7,372 bases of DNA, taken from assembly GCA_021787255.1 (NCBI GenBank), contig JAJYMD010000432.1:1-7372 (forward strand), read 5' to 3'. The position numbers were made by a program, and so were the translations under genes. Source of the DNA: Actinomycetes bacterium. Lineage in GTDB: Bacteria > Actinomycetota > Acidimicrobiia > Acidimicrobiales > RAAP-2. Every line of letters begins with the position of its first letter. Positions within the stretch are counted from its first letter, which is position 1. Shown here piece after piece: positions 1 through 6,814 of the stretch. The notes under the pieces were generated by a model, which saw nothing but the letters and a program-made list of their open reading frames with translations, had not been told where the DNA came from and ran no database searches.

Positions 1-327
1 AGCCATCACAGGCACCGTCGTAAGCAGACGGAGGTTGTTCAACAGCGACTGGATGAAGATTGGGTTGGTGAAGACGAGGTGGTAGTTGCTAAGCCCGGTG
101 TAGGCGAGATGCGACACTGTGCCGCTGTAGAAGCTATCGCGCACAACGGCGACGAGCGGGTAGACGAAGACGAGGCCCAAGGTCACCAGGGCGGGGAGAG
201 CGAAAAGGTAGGGCCACCACCGGTGTTTGCTCGATGCGTGCCCACGGCGCCGACTGCGGGCACGCAACGCCAACCCGACATTCCCTTCCACCACGTTAAC
301 GCTCGTCTGTTCGGTCATCTGGGCCAC
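1..327 (-). CDS. Sugar ABC transporter permease, MalF/UgpA type (5' part only)
   Basis: This is the N-terminal part, about 109 codons, of an integral-membrane permease of a carbohydrate (CUT1) ABC importer; the rest lies beyond the left edge. After a basic cytoplasmic start (residues about 20-40 rich in Arg, Lys and His) comes a WWPYLFALPAL segment leading into the first membrane helix and the family-typical FVYPLVAVVRDSFY turn. It continues with an FTNPIFIQSLLNNL stretch, which in MalF/UgpA proteins precedes the second helix. ATG at 318 has GGAGGG (338-343) 19 bases away, too far, whereas an in-frame GTG at 327 sits 10 bases from it, so I chose GTG. It follows the solute-binding-protein gene, as usual for CUT1 operons; the second permease would be expected further left. 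Family is firm, substrate unknown. Confidence 0.9.
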   Translation of the reverse strand, partial: MAQMTEQTSVNVVEGNVGLALRARSRRRGHASSKHRWWPYLFALPALVTLGLVFVYPLVAVVRDSFYSGTVSHLAYTGLSNYHLVFTNPIFIQSLLNNLRLLTTVPVMA

Positions 328-337
328 GCGGCATCAA

Positions 338-343
338 CCCTCC
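338..343 (-). promoter_or_regulatory. Ribosome binding site deciding the permease start
   Basis: On the minus strand this reads GGAGGG. It is 10 bases upstream of the GTG at 327 and 19 bases upstream of the ATG at 318, which favours the GTG. An ATG at 334 is only 3 bases away and is out of frame with the permease. Confidence 0.55.
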
Positions 344-354
344 GGCCGTAAGCA

Positions 355-407
355 GGTGGCAGCGCCTGAGGCGTCGTGCTCGAACACGCGCCTTCGGCGC
401 TGCCACC
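355..407 (-). promoter_or_regulatory. Long intergenic stem-loop between solute-binding protein and permease genes
   Basis: A perfect 12-base inverted repeat (GGTGGCAGCGCC at 355-366, its complement at 396-407) encloses, after a 2x2 internal loop, a second perfect 5-base stem (369-373 with 389-393). After a one-base bulge at 374 comes a third 4-base stem (375-378 with 385-388), closing on a 6-base loop CTCGAA. That gives 21 base pairs in total. No T-run follows on the transcript side, so it does not look like a classic intrinsic terminator. In maltose-type operons an intergenic structure after the solute-binding-protein gene protects that message from 3' decay and lets it accumulate above the permease message. 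I infer the same role here, with partial termination as the alternative. Confidence 0.8.
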
Positions 408-446
408 CGACTGAGCCCTGCAGCTGCACTTCGGTTGAGTCGAGTC

Positions 447-1865
447 TTACGACTGGCTCTTGAGCCACATTGTGAAGTCCTTCAGCTGCCTTGGCTGCTC
501 GGAACGCCACGTCGTGAAGCTCTGCTGGATAGTCTTAATCGTCGCCGTAACACTTGCACCGGCGAACATGTCTTCGAGCCCCGGCCTCACACCGCTTGTT
601 GTCACCTGAGGCGGCCAGAAGTTCTCGGTCCACACTTGCTTCTTTTCGGTGTCCAATGCGTAGAGCTGTTTCGCAAGTGGATTCTTTATCTCCTTCGCAG
701 CGTTGAAGCTGGTAGACGCCGGAAATGCTCCTAGGGAGGTATAGAAGCTTGCCACTTGCTTGGGCTCTTTCAGCCAGGATAGAAACTCGGCTCCATCACG
801 TTTGTTCGATGCCCAGGACGTGATGAATTCGTCAGAGGACTGGGTGACGTCGTAATAACTGGCGAGCTTGCCGTGTCCCCACACGGGGGTCTTTTCGACC
901 CCTTCGGCGCCAGCGGGCATCAGCTTCTGCATCGACAGCACCTCGCCGTCGGTCGCCCACGTAAAGGCGCCCTTCCCCTGGGCGAACTCCTGCCAGCCCT
1001 GTGTCAGGGTAATCGATGCGACGTTGCGGTTGAAGTACTCCTTGGTTATCAACTCGTCGATCTTCTGGAATCCCGCCTTGTAGGCGGCGCTGTCCAGAGA
1101 GTACTTGCCGGTCGCGAGTTCTTCGATCTGTTTGACTGAGTTCAAACTTTGGTCGGCGACAAGGCCGAGAAGCCATGCACCGAGCGCGCCTGTCTTCTCG
1201 CCACTTGCTATCGGGGTAATCCCGGCAGCCTTGAGCTTGGCGCAGTCGGCCAGGAATTGTGCCCAGGACTTTGGTCCCACTGTGGGGTTTAACCCGGCCC
1301 TCTTGAACAGTGCCTTGTTCCAGACGAATGGCGTGCCGAGCAGGTACACCGGCATCGCCCAGAGCTTCTTCTTGTACATATTCTCGTCGGTGTTCAACCA
1401 GCTATCGATCATTTTCTTGCTAACCAACGTTGTAATGGGAGTGACGTCCCCCTCCCACACCGGGGTGAGCGTCGGCAGCGTTGCCCACTGGGTCGCGATT
1501 GTTGGACCGGACTTCGTGGAAGCTGCAGTCTGGAAGGCACCGATGAGCGTTGTCGTCGACTGCGGCACCAATGTGATCGTCACGCCCTTGTGCGTCTCCT
1601 CGTATGCCTTCGTCTCTCCTTGTAGCCACTTCAGGATGCCAGGGACGTCTGATGTGCCCCAGAACCACCACACGACGTGGGCAGACGCCTTTTGCGACTG
1701 TGGTACGGCAGATGCCACGCTCGCATCGCCCGTCACCAGCGCCAAACACGACAGCGCGACGCCGAAAACCATCCAGCCGAGTCGGCGTCGCGGTCCACGA
1801 CGGACGTCCAGCGCGCGTCTCCACATCGGCTGGTTCCTGGTTCCCCTTGCACCTTCGAGCACCAT
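447..1865 (-). CDS. ABC transporter extracellular solute-binding protein, carbohydrate family 1
   Basis: A 472-residue protein of the COG1653-type family that captures sugars outside the membrane and delivers them to CUT1 permeases. The N-terminus has a basic n-region (RRGPRRR, residues 22-28), a hydrophobic core (about 30-45) and an ASA cleavage site near residue 53, so it is exported. The mature part begins with VVWWFWGTSD, the first strand of such proteins. The hinge region LLGTPFVWNKALFKRAGLNP followed by SWAQF is diagnostic of the family. The length is normal once the long leader is counted. The lone Cys40 lies within the hydrophobic core in ALSC context, a poor lipobox, so lipid anchoring is doubtful. 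The start is secured by AAGGAGG (1873-1879) 7 bases before the ATG. The permease follows after 118 bases. The ligand cannot be read from sequence; the neighbours suggest a sugar or sugar acid. Confidence 0.95.
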   Translation of the reverse strand: MVLEGARGTRNQPMWRRALDVRRGPRRRLGWMVFGVALSCLALVTGDASVASAVPQSQKASAHVVWWFWGTSDVPGILKWLQGETKAYEETHKGVTITLVPQSTTTLIGAFQTAASTKSGPTIATQWATLPTLTPVWEGDVTPITTLVSKKMIDSWLNTDENMYKKKLWAMPVYLLGTPFVWNKALFKRAGLNPTVGPKSWAQFLADCAKLKAAGITPIASGEKTGALGAWLLGLVADQSLNSVKQIEELATGKYSLDSAAYKAGFQKIDELITKEYFNRNVASITLTQGWQEFAQGKGAFTWATDGEVLSMQKLMPAGAEGVEKTPVWGHGKLASYYDVTQSSDEFITSWASNKRDGAEFLSWLKEPKQVASFYTSLGAFPASTSFNAAKEIKNPLAKQLYALDTEKKQVWTENFWPPQVTTSGVRPGLEDMFAGASVTATIKTIQQSFTTWRSEQPRQLKDFTMWLKSQS

Positions 1866-1868
1866 TGT

Positions 1869-1879
1869 CCTCCCTCCTT
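1869..1879 (-). promoter_or_regulatory. Strong ribosome binding site of the solute-binding-protein gene
   Basis: The minus strand reads AAGGAGG followed directly by GAGG, the first core sitting 7 bases from the ATG at 1865. It is the strongest Shine-Dalgarno sequence in the window and fits the high protein output a binding protein needs compared with its permease. Confidence 0.8.
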
Positions 1880-1905
1880 CCCAGCCGCCACTTCGGGCCG
1901 GCGTG

Positions 1906-1934
1906 GTATTAGTCGACTCTCTCGTCCTTGACGA
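1906..1934 (-). promoter_or_regulatory. Weak candidate internal promoter before the solute-binding-protein gene
   Basis: In the 70-base gap after the MR/MLE stop, the minus strand carries TCGTCA (1929-1934; 4 of 6 matches to TTGACA), a 17-base spacer and TAATAC (1906-1911; 3 of 6 matches to TATAAT). The spacing is ideal but the boxes are poor. A perfect 8-base palindrome AGTCGACT (1911-1918) overlaps it. The gap may simply be a leader within one operon. Confidence 0.25.
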
Positions 1935-1935
1935 A

Positions 1936-3150
1936 CTACGCGCGAGGGCGCAGTAGATAGCGGTTGTCGTAGTACGTATCTGTTGGTAGCGACGTCGCGA
2001 GCGTTCCGGCGCCCTTCACCTCACGCTCGTAATAGCCGGCGTAGTGCTTTACCCGTTCCGGATCGAGGGAGACACCAATCCCTGGAGCCTGCGGTACGGC
2101 CAGGTAGCGACCGTCAAAGTGCATGAGGCCGCCCTCGATGACGTCATCTTGGAGGTTCCAGTAGTACGTCTGGTTATCCAGGATGAAGTTCGGATACGCC
2201 GCATGCAGCTGAAGGACGGCAGCGGTCGCGACGCCCAGTTCCCCGAAAGTGTGGGTCACCACCGGGAGTCCGGCAACCTCCGCCATCTGCGCGGCGATTC
2301 GTGCCCCCTGGAACCCGCAGTCGAAACGCGGGTCTAACTGGAGGGCATCGGCTGCATGATGCATCAACACCGCCAGGCTCCCCTCCACGGACAAGGAAGC
2401 CTCGTGCGCCAGAATCGGCACCGAGACTGCTTGCCGGACAGCAGCCATCTCGACGATGTTCGACGCGAGGACGGGCTGTTCGATGTACTCGGGCTGGTAC
2501 TCCGCCATCATCTGGATGATCCTGCGAGCCGCCCCTGGTGACCATGCCTGGTTCGCGTCGACGCGGATCTTGACGTCCGCACCGACGGCTTCCCTCACCG
2601 CAGCGAAACGTGCAACGTCCAACTGCGGGTCGAACCCGACTTTGAAGTAGATCGTCTGGAAGCCTCGTGCGACCCACTCCCGCGCCTCGTCCGCCATGGC
2701 CTTCGGCTCTGCGGGAGGGATGTCTGCGTAGAACGGCGAACGCGTGCGCCAGGCGCTGCCCCAGACCTTGTGGAGCGGCTGCCCGAATACCTTGCCGACG
2801 AGATCCCACAACGCCGTGTCGAGCCCGGACAGGGCCCAGGCCATTCCCTGAGTTCCGAGATGGGCCATTCCGGTTTCGGCGTAGATCGACTTGCGCAGGA
2901 GGTCGTGGTCGAGGGGGTCAGCGCCGATCACGAGATCGCGCACCCCGTCGACCAGCGCACAGGTGACCTCGGGCTGCGCTGCATAGACCACGGGAGACTC
3001 GCCGATCCCGATAAGACCGTCGTCGGTCTTAACCTCCACGAGCACGCTACACTGCGCCCCTCGGCCGTGAAAGGTGCGCCTCCATGACGACTTGTAGGAC
3101 CGAACTTGCGGAACCGCAACGATCGTCGTTGTGACGTCGGCAATCTTCAC
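1936..3150 (-). CDS. Mandelate racemase/muconate lactonizing enzyme family protein (probable acid-sugar dehydratase or epimerase)
   Basis: A 404-residue cytoplasmic enolase-superfamily enzyme: N-terminal capping domain (about 1-130) and a TIM barrel. Mg ligands are visible as D198 (VDANQAW), E224 (YIEQPV) and E250 (LAHEAS). A His-Asp dyad, D273 (LQLDP) and H300 (VTHTFGE), puts it in the mandelate-racemase subgroup, which abstracts a proton alpha to a carboxylate, usually in dehydration or epimerisation of sugar acids. The usual Lys-x-Lys base motif reads Y168-F-K170, so only the second Lys is kept. D325 probably replaces the electrophilic Glu. The start is GTG, preceded by AGGGGAG (3157-3163) with a 6-base gap; it overlaps the MBL stop by 4 bases, implying coupled translation. 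The substrate cannot be named; galactonate-, glucarate- or rhamnonate-like acids are possible from family knowledge, and the Tyr-x-Lys change argues against transferring a specific name. Confidence 0.93.
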   Translation of the reverse strand: MKIADVTTTIVAVPQVRSYKSSWRRTFHGRGAQCSVLVEVKTDDGLIGIGESPVVYAAQPEVTCALVDGVRDLVIGADPLDHDLLRKSIYAETGMAHLGTQGMAWALSGLDTALWDLVGKVFGQPLHKVWGSAWRTRSPFYADIPPAEPKAMADEAREWVARGFQTIYFKVGFDPQLDVARFAAVREAVGADVKIRVDANQAWSPGAARRIIQMMAEYQPEYIEQPVLASNIVEMAAVRQAVSVPILAHEASLSVEGSLAVLMHHAADALQLDPRFDCGFQGARIAAQMAEVAGLPVVTHTFGELGVATAAVLQLHAAYPNFILDNQTYYWNLQDDVIEGGLMHFDGRYLAVPQAPGIGVSLDPERVKHYAGYYEREVKGAGTLATSLPTDTYYDNRYLLRPRA

Positions 3151-4112
3151 CGTGCGCTCCCCTCGAAGTGACGTACTCCCGCCGAGTGATCTACCACGAC
3201 GCTCCCCTCGTCTTCCATCTCAAGAAGGCAACCGGCCACGCTCGGCGCGAACTCCCCGTCGGCCAACTCGGCCCACTCGTCGTTTGAAAGCCTTACGTCA
3301 CCGCAGATCTGCAGGAGCGTCTTCGGCCCTCTTCTGACCGACATCGCCACCGTCTCGACGATGCCCTCCGCCATCCGCCTTGACGTCTCGAGGAACGCCT
3401 CCGGTTCGTCCCCGGTCATGGTCTTCTCGTGGGCACAGAGGAGAACGTCTGGGTGCAGCTTCTGCACGCTCCAGAGCGACGTCAGGTAGAGCGACGGCCT
3501 GATGAATTGCGGAGGAAACAGGAAGTGCCCGTCCATGGTCTTGATGCCTGCACCCATAAACGCATCGCCGGCGATGAGCGTTCCATCCTTCGGGAGCCAC
3601 ACGGCAGAATGCCCTGCGGAGTGGCCCGGCACGTGAATGATCACGCACGGCTCGTCGCCAATGATGAGCTCGCAGGTCCCGTCAACCAGCACATCCACGG
3701 AGAACTCGTCGCCGAGACGGCGCCGGATCCGTTCGTACGCTTCCCCTCCGAGGCGCACATCGTCAGATGTGGCGAACTGTGCGTAGCGCTCACGGATGAC
3801 CGCCTCCGGATTCCCGAGGGGGGGGCATGGCTTTGCGTGGGCGAATACGGTGACCCGAGGACACAGGTCCTGCAGCGTCGACGTGCCGCCACAGTGATCG
3901 GCGTCGAGGTGCGTGATCACGAGGGAAACCGGGTCTGTTCTCCTGTCGTGTTCGTCAAGAAAAGGTGCGGTGGTCCGTTCGGGAGTCTCCGGCAGACCCG
4001 CATCGACGAGGAGCGTCCTTCCGTCACCCAGCACGGCGAACTGGGACAAGAGTCGTACGCCGTCTCGCTGGTCGAGGCGAGCCACGTGCGGCAGCGGCCA
4101 GCTTACGTTCAT
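3147..4112 (-). CDS. MBL-fold metallo-hydrolase
   Basis: A 321-residue metallo-beta-lactamase-fold hydrolase that probably carries two metal ions and cleaves an ester, lactone or thioester. The core motif THLDADHCGG gives H68, D70, D72 and H73, a known variant in which the second His of HxHxDH is Asp. Further ligands are H164 (in HVPGHSAGH), D183 (AGDAF) and H228 (CAHEK). The C-terminal 90 residues form a winged-helix-like tail, as in many glyoxalase-II/lactonase-like members. A longer frame from GTG at 4145 exists, but the ATG at 4112 has AAGGAG (4120-4125) 7 bases away and overlaps the hydrolase stop as ATGA, so it is the better start. It also overlaps the MR/MLE start by 4 bases. Between an esterase and an acid-sugar enzyme, a lactonase role is attractive but is inference; detoxification of an aldehyde adduct is an alternative. 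Confidence 0.93.
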   Translation of the reverse strand: MNVSWPLPHVARLDQRDGVRLLSQFAVLGDGRTLLVDAGLPETPERTTAPFLDEHDRRTDPVSLVITHLDADHCGGTSTLQDLCPRVTVFAHAKPCPPLGNPEAVIRERYAQFATSDDVRLGGEAYERIRRRLGDEFSVDVLVDGTCELIIGDEPCVIIHVPGHSAGHSAVWLPKDGTLIAGDAFMGAGIKTMDGHFLFPPQFIRPSLYLTSLWSVQKLHPDVLLCAHEKTMTGDEPEAFLETSRRMAEGIVETVAMSVRRGPKTLLQICGDVRLSNDEWAELADGEFAPSVAGCLLEMEDEGSVVVDHSAGVRHFEGSAR

Positions 4113-6103
4113 CGCGCCACTCCTTCCAGACGTATAGAGCGGCACTGCTCGATAACGCTGCTCAGCTGGGACCGCTTCACACCGACGAACGCTCCCCTCG
4201 GCTTCACCAGCTCAGCCAGGTCGGCCAGGTCGGCAAACTGAAGCACCCCATACCGATATGCCATTGGCGTCACTTCTGAATTCACGACGAGGAGCTCTTC
4301 GAGCGACTCGATCTCCCCGGTCCCGACCGCAGCGACGCGATCGTCGATCGCGGCGACGATCCCAGCCAGGATGCCGAATGCTCCGTTTCCCCACAATACG
4401 ATCCGGCCCTTGTCGATCTGCGCGCCCGTCGAGTACCGATCCGAGACGAATCCGATAACCCCGAGCGTGTCGCACAGCCGTTGGTTCAGCAGGTCGCGCT
4501 CGAGCATCCAGGCGGCGCTCGCAATCTCGAACTCCGAGGTGCGCATCTCGCCCGTACCGCGCAGGTCCGGAAGAAGGAGCGCGTATCCCAGCGAACGGGC
4601 GATGTCGACCTCCGGTGAGTGGAGCGCGCCTGTCTTACCCCTCTCGTCCAGCATGACGAAAACGGGCGAAAGGTCGTCGGTCCAGTTCCGGGGTAGGACC
4701 AGCACCGCATCGACGTCGATCCCTTCTTCGATCGGGATCCGCAGCCGCTGGGCGTATCCGGTCGGGGTTGCGACATGGAGTGAGACATACGGGCGTTCGG
4801 CCGGCTTCGGCGGGAACGGGCCGAAGTACGTCCGCACGTCGGACGCCGAGGGCACACTCCGGCGTTCACGGCAGGTCAGGGCGAGCTCCCTCGCCAATGC
4901 GACGACGGGGCCATTCGAGTCGATCGGCGCGTCCCAGCACGATGCATCCGACGGTCGCCGCTGGATAGATTGCGGCCGCTGCGCCGTTGCAAGATTGTGG
5001 ACCACCTCCCACTCTCTGGCGAGGAGCGGCGTAGTCTCTGTCAGTGGCTGCGCCCGCCTCCCTGCGAGCTTTCGAACGGCGAATGTGGCCATGGTCTGGC
5101 GCATGGCGGGGTGCAGGCCATGGCCACCCGGGACGATCGAGAACTCGAACCGGTCGACGGCGCCTTGGTCCTTGGCCAGGTCCCGCAACTCGGTCACGAC
5201 TTCTTCGACACTGCTGAGCGGAATCGCAGGGTCTTGGTCGGCATTTGCGACGAGGAGGTCGCGGGGCAGGGTCGCAGACAGAATCTCTGCCATTGAACCG
5301 ACTAGGCACAGCCCTGGAACCTGGTTGCACACGTCGACCCAACTATCCCACCCGGTTCCGAAGGCTGCGTCGCGAAGCTGGCCGACGTGCGAATTGACGA
5401 TGCAGCCGATTGCTGCCGCGGTGACGCGCTCGTCAAGGGCAGCCGTGAAGATGGTGGAGAAGCCGCCTCCAGACGCGCCGAGCATTCCCAACCGCGATCC
5501 GTCGACCGCTTCCTGACGCTCAAGGACGTCGAGCGCCGCCATGCTGTCGCGCACCATAACGGACATCGAGGTGAAACCAACGAGAAGCGGGGCGAGTTGC
5601 CCATGCTGATGCCATCCGACACGGCGCTCGCCTTGGCCGAGCGGGTCGTAGCACAGCGTGACTATCCCGTTCTGCACCAAATGGAAGTTCAGGCGCTGGA
5701 TGTCCGGCTCGAGCTTTGCGTTCTCCATCCAGTGTCCGGGCACGTGGACGGCGGCCGGATGAGGTCCCGACCCACCACAGGGCACATAGAGATGAGCGGG
5801 CACCGGCAACCCTGGCGTCGACTCAAAGACGAGCTTCTGCACGGTGAAGTCTTCACGATCGATCGTGTCGAGGACCGTGAGCGAGAGGTCCGACCGTGGG
5901 AGACGAGGAAGCCCTAGTGACTGTGCGATCCGCTCCCTCAGTTCCGTTTTTCCTTGCGAGGCTGTCGCCGAAGATTTACGGTCGCACTGCTGCGCGTGGA
6001 GTTGCGCCTGCTGGAGGATGAATGCCGGGAGCACGTCTCCCCTCGGTGCTTGCGACATGACCTCGCCGAGGTCACTCACTCGCACCCACCTCGGATTCGG
6101 CAT
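4109..6103 (-). CDS. Tandem alpha/beta-hydrolase, acetyl-xylan-esterase-like, second domain lacking the nucleophile
   Basis: A 664-residue protein with two alpha/beta-hydrolase domains and no signal peptide, so it acts in the cytoplasm. The first domain (about 75-350) has VHVPGHW (oxyanion side), YDPLGQGER (152-160, typical of acetyl xylan esterases), the nucleophile elbow GASGGG with S211, an acid loop NADQDP (D288/D291) and the catalytic His in PGGHGLH (H328 probable). It should hydrolyse an ester, for example deacylating an imported sugar. The second domain (about 440-664) repeats the core: LLPDLRGTGEM matches YDPLGQGER, but the elbow is WGNGAFG, with N573 where Ser belongs, and no catalytic His loop is evident. 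This half is probably structural or regulatory. The ATG at 6103 overlaps the regulator by 32 bases and has only a G-rich stretch upstream; GTG at 6079 or ATG at 6058 are plausible alternative starts. Confidence 0.9.
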   Translation of the reverse strand: MPNPRWVRVSDLGEVMSQAPRGDVLPAFILQQAQLHAQQCDRKSSATASQGKTELRERIAQSLGLPRLPRSDLSLTVLDTIDREDFTVQKLVFESTPGLPVPAHLYVPCGGSGPHPAAVHVPGHWMENAKLEPDIQRLNFHLVQNGIVTLCYDPLGQGERRVGWHQHGQLAPLLVGFTSMSVMVRDSMAALDVLERQEAVDGSRLGMLGASGGGFSTIFTAALDERVTAAAIGCIVNSHVGQLRDAAFGTGWDSWVDVCNQVPGLCLVGSMAEILSATLPRDLLVANADQDPAIPLSSVEEVVTELRDLAKDQGAVDRFEFSIVPGGHGLHPAMRQTMATFAVRKLAGRRAQPLTETTPLLAREWEVVHNLATAQRPQSIQRRPSDASCWDAPIDSNGPVVALARELALTCRERRSVPSASDVRTYFGPFPPKPAERPYVSLHVATPTGYAQRLRIPIEEGIDVDAVLVLPRNWTDDLSPVFVMLDERGKTGALHSPEVDIARSLGYALLLPDLRGTGEMRTSEFEIASAAWMLERDLLNQRLCDTLGVIGFVSDRYSTGAQIDKGRIVLWGNGAFGILAGIVAAIDDRVAAVGTGEIESLEELLVVNSEVTPMAYRYGVLQFADLADLAELVKPRGAFVGVKRSQLSSVIEQCRSIRLEGVAR
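4120..4125 (-). promoter_or_regulatory. Ribosome binding site deciding the MBL hydrolase start
   Basis: AAGGAG on the minus strand, 7 bases before the ATG at 4112, lies inside the last codons of the upstream hydrolase. It selects this ATG over the upstream GTG at 4145, which has no comparable site. Confidence 0.7.
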
Positions 6104-6776
6104 GATCCGATTGGGAACCCCCCGGCGCCGGCAGGGTCTCGATGTTCTTCGTGAACTTCTCGATGTGGTCCTTGAGAAGGCGGCTCGAAAGCTCCCGATC
6201 GGGAGATCGAAGGGCCGAAAGGATTGCCAGGTGCTCCTCTGCCTCGTCGACCCACGTTGACGTGGTCATCCAGGCAGTCACGCTGATGAGCGCGACCTGC
6301 CCCTGGATGCGGTCAGCCAACGAGCTCAGCAGGTGGTTCGGGCACGGCTCGTACAAAGCCCGGTGGAACCGCCGATTGGCGCTCGCCCGCGCGGCGAGAT
6401 CGCTTCGAGCTGCATCGGCATAACTCAGGGCGGCGGCGGCCCGGTCGAGCGAGTCCTCGTCGTGGAACGGCACCGCTAGCCGAACCGCCTCCGGCTCGAT
6501 GAGGCTGCGGACCTGGTAGATCTCGTGGGCTTCTTCACTGCTGATGAGGCGGACCCGGATGGCCCGGTAGGGGGCTGCCTCCACGAAGCCGCGGTGCGAT
6601 AGCACCTTCAGCGCTTCCCGCACCGGGGTCTTCGAGATCCCGAAGTTCGCTGCAAGCACACGTTCGACGAGGGGCTCACCCGGGCGAAGTTCGCCGTTGA
6701 GGATCGCTCTTTCGAGCTCCTCGGCGACCGCCGCAGCTCGAGAAGGCAGCTCAAGTTTGGTGTCTGGTGCCCCCAC
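6072..6776 (-). CDS. GntR-family transcriptional regulator, FadR/FCD subgroup
   Basis: A 234-residue regulator from this start. The N-terminal winged helix-turn-helix (about residues 14-75) has the subgroup hallmark FGISKTPVREALKVL and the wing GFVEAAPYRAIRV. The C-terminal all-helical FCD ligand domain (about 83-213) keeps three metal-binding His (RRFHRAL, EEHLAIL, KDHIEKF); the usual Asp four residues before the first His is Asn. Such proteins bind organic or sugar acids and mostly repress neighbouring catabolic operons. The frame extends to an ATG at 6842, adding 22 Pro/Arg-rich residues, but that extension covers a consensus -35 box and a palindrome, has no ribosome binding site and would be long for the family. 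I therefore prefer GTG at 6776 as a leaderless start; ATG 6842 remains possible. First gene of the operon and probably autoregulated. Confidence 0.9.
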   Translation of the reverse strand: MGAPDTKLELPSRAAAVAEELERAILNGELRPGEPLVERVLAANFGISKTPVREALKVLSHRGFVEAAPYRAIRVRLISSEEAHEIYQVRSLIEPEAVRLAVPFHDEDSLDRAAAALSYADAARSDLAARASANRRFHRALYEPCPNHLLSSLADRIQGQVALISVTAWMTTSTWVDEAEEHLAILSALRSPDRELSSRLLKDHIEKFTKNIETLPAPGGSQSDHAESEVGASE

Positions 6777-6780
6777 TGGG

Positions 6781-6796
6781 ATCTGATGTACCAGAT
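6781..6796. promoter_or_regulatory. Candidate GntR operator (imperfect 16-base palindrome)
   Basis: ATCTGATGTACCAGAT has matching arms ATCTG/CAGAT and pairs at 6 of 8 positions. Read on the minus strand, the centre TGGTACATCA agrees with TGGTATACCA, the core bound by hexuronate regulators of the same FCD subgroup (UxuR/ExuR), at 8 of 10 positions. It covers the candidate -10 box, a position where binding would repress. Assignment to the adjacent regulator is inference. Confidence 0.45.
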
Positions 6797-6814
6797 TCCA
6801 TGCACTGATGTCAA
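6785..6814 (-). promoter_or_regulatory. Candidate operon promoter (TTGACA, 18 bases, TACATC)
   Basis: The minus strand shows a perfect -35 hexamer TTGACA (6809-6814), an 18-base spacer and a -10-like TACATC (6785-6790; 3 of 6 matches to TATAAT). Transcription would start at about 6776-6778, at or just before the GTG of the regulator, giving a leaderless message. The -10 box overlaps the palindrome at 6781-6796. Confidence 0.5.

Noticed and set aside
452..465. GGCTC-TT-GAGCC inverted repeat at the end of the solute-binding-protein gene
   Set aside because: It is short and lies within coding codons (Leu-Lys-Ser region); the much stronger stem at 355-407 explains the gap better.
1929..1934. TTGACG on the plus strand as a rightward -35 box
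   Set aside because: No plus-strand gene follows and no -10 box was found at suitable spacing.
1105..1956. Long plus-strand open frame (283 codons) opposite the solute-binding-protein gene
   Set aside because: It is a shadow: the minus strand carries a clear family match with signal peptide and ribosome binding site, while the plus translation has no recognisable domain.
4371..5516. Long plus-strand open frame (381 codons) opposite the tandem hydrolase
   Set aside because: Its Arg/Ser-rich, motif-free translation is typical of antisense frames in GC-rich DNA; the minus strand shows catalytic motifs throughout.
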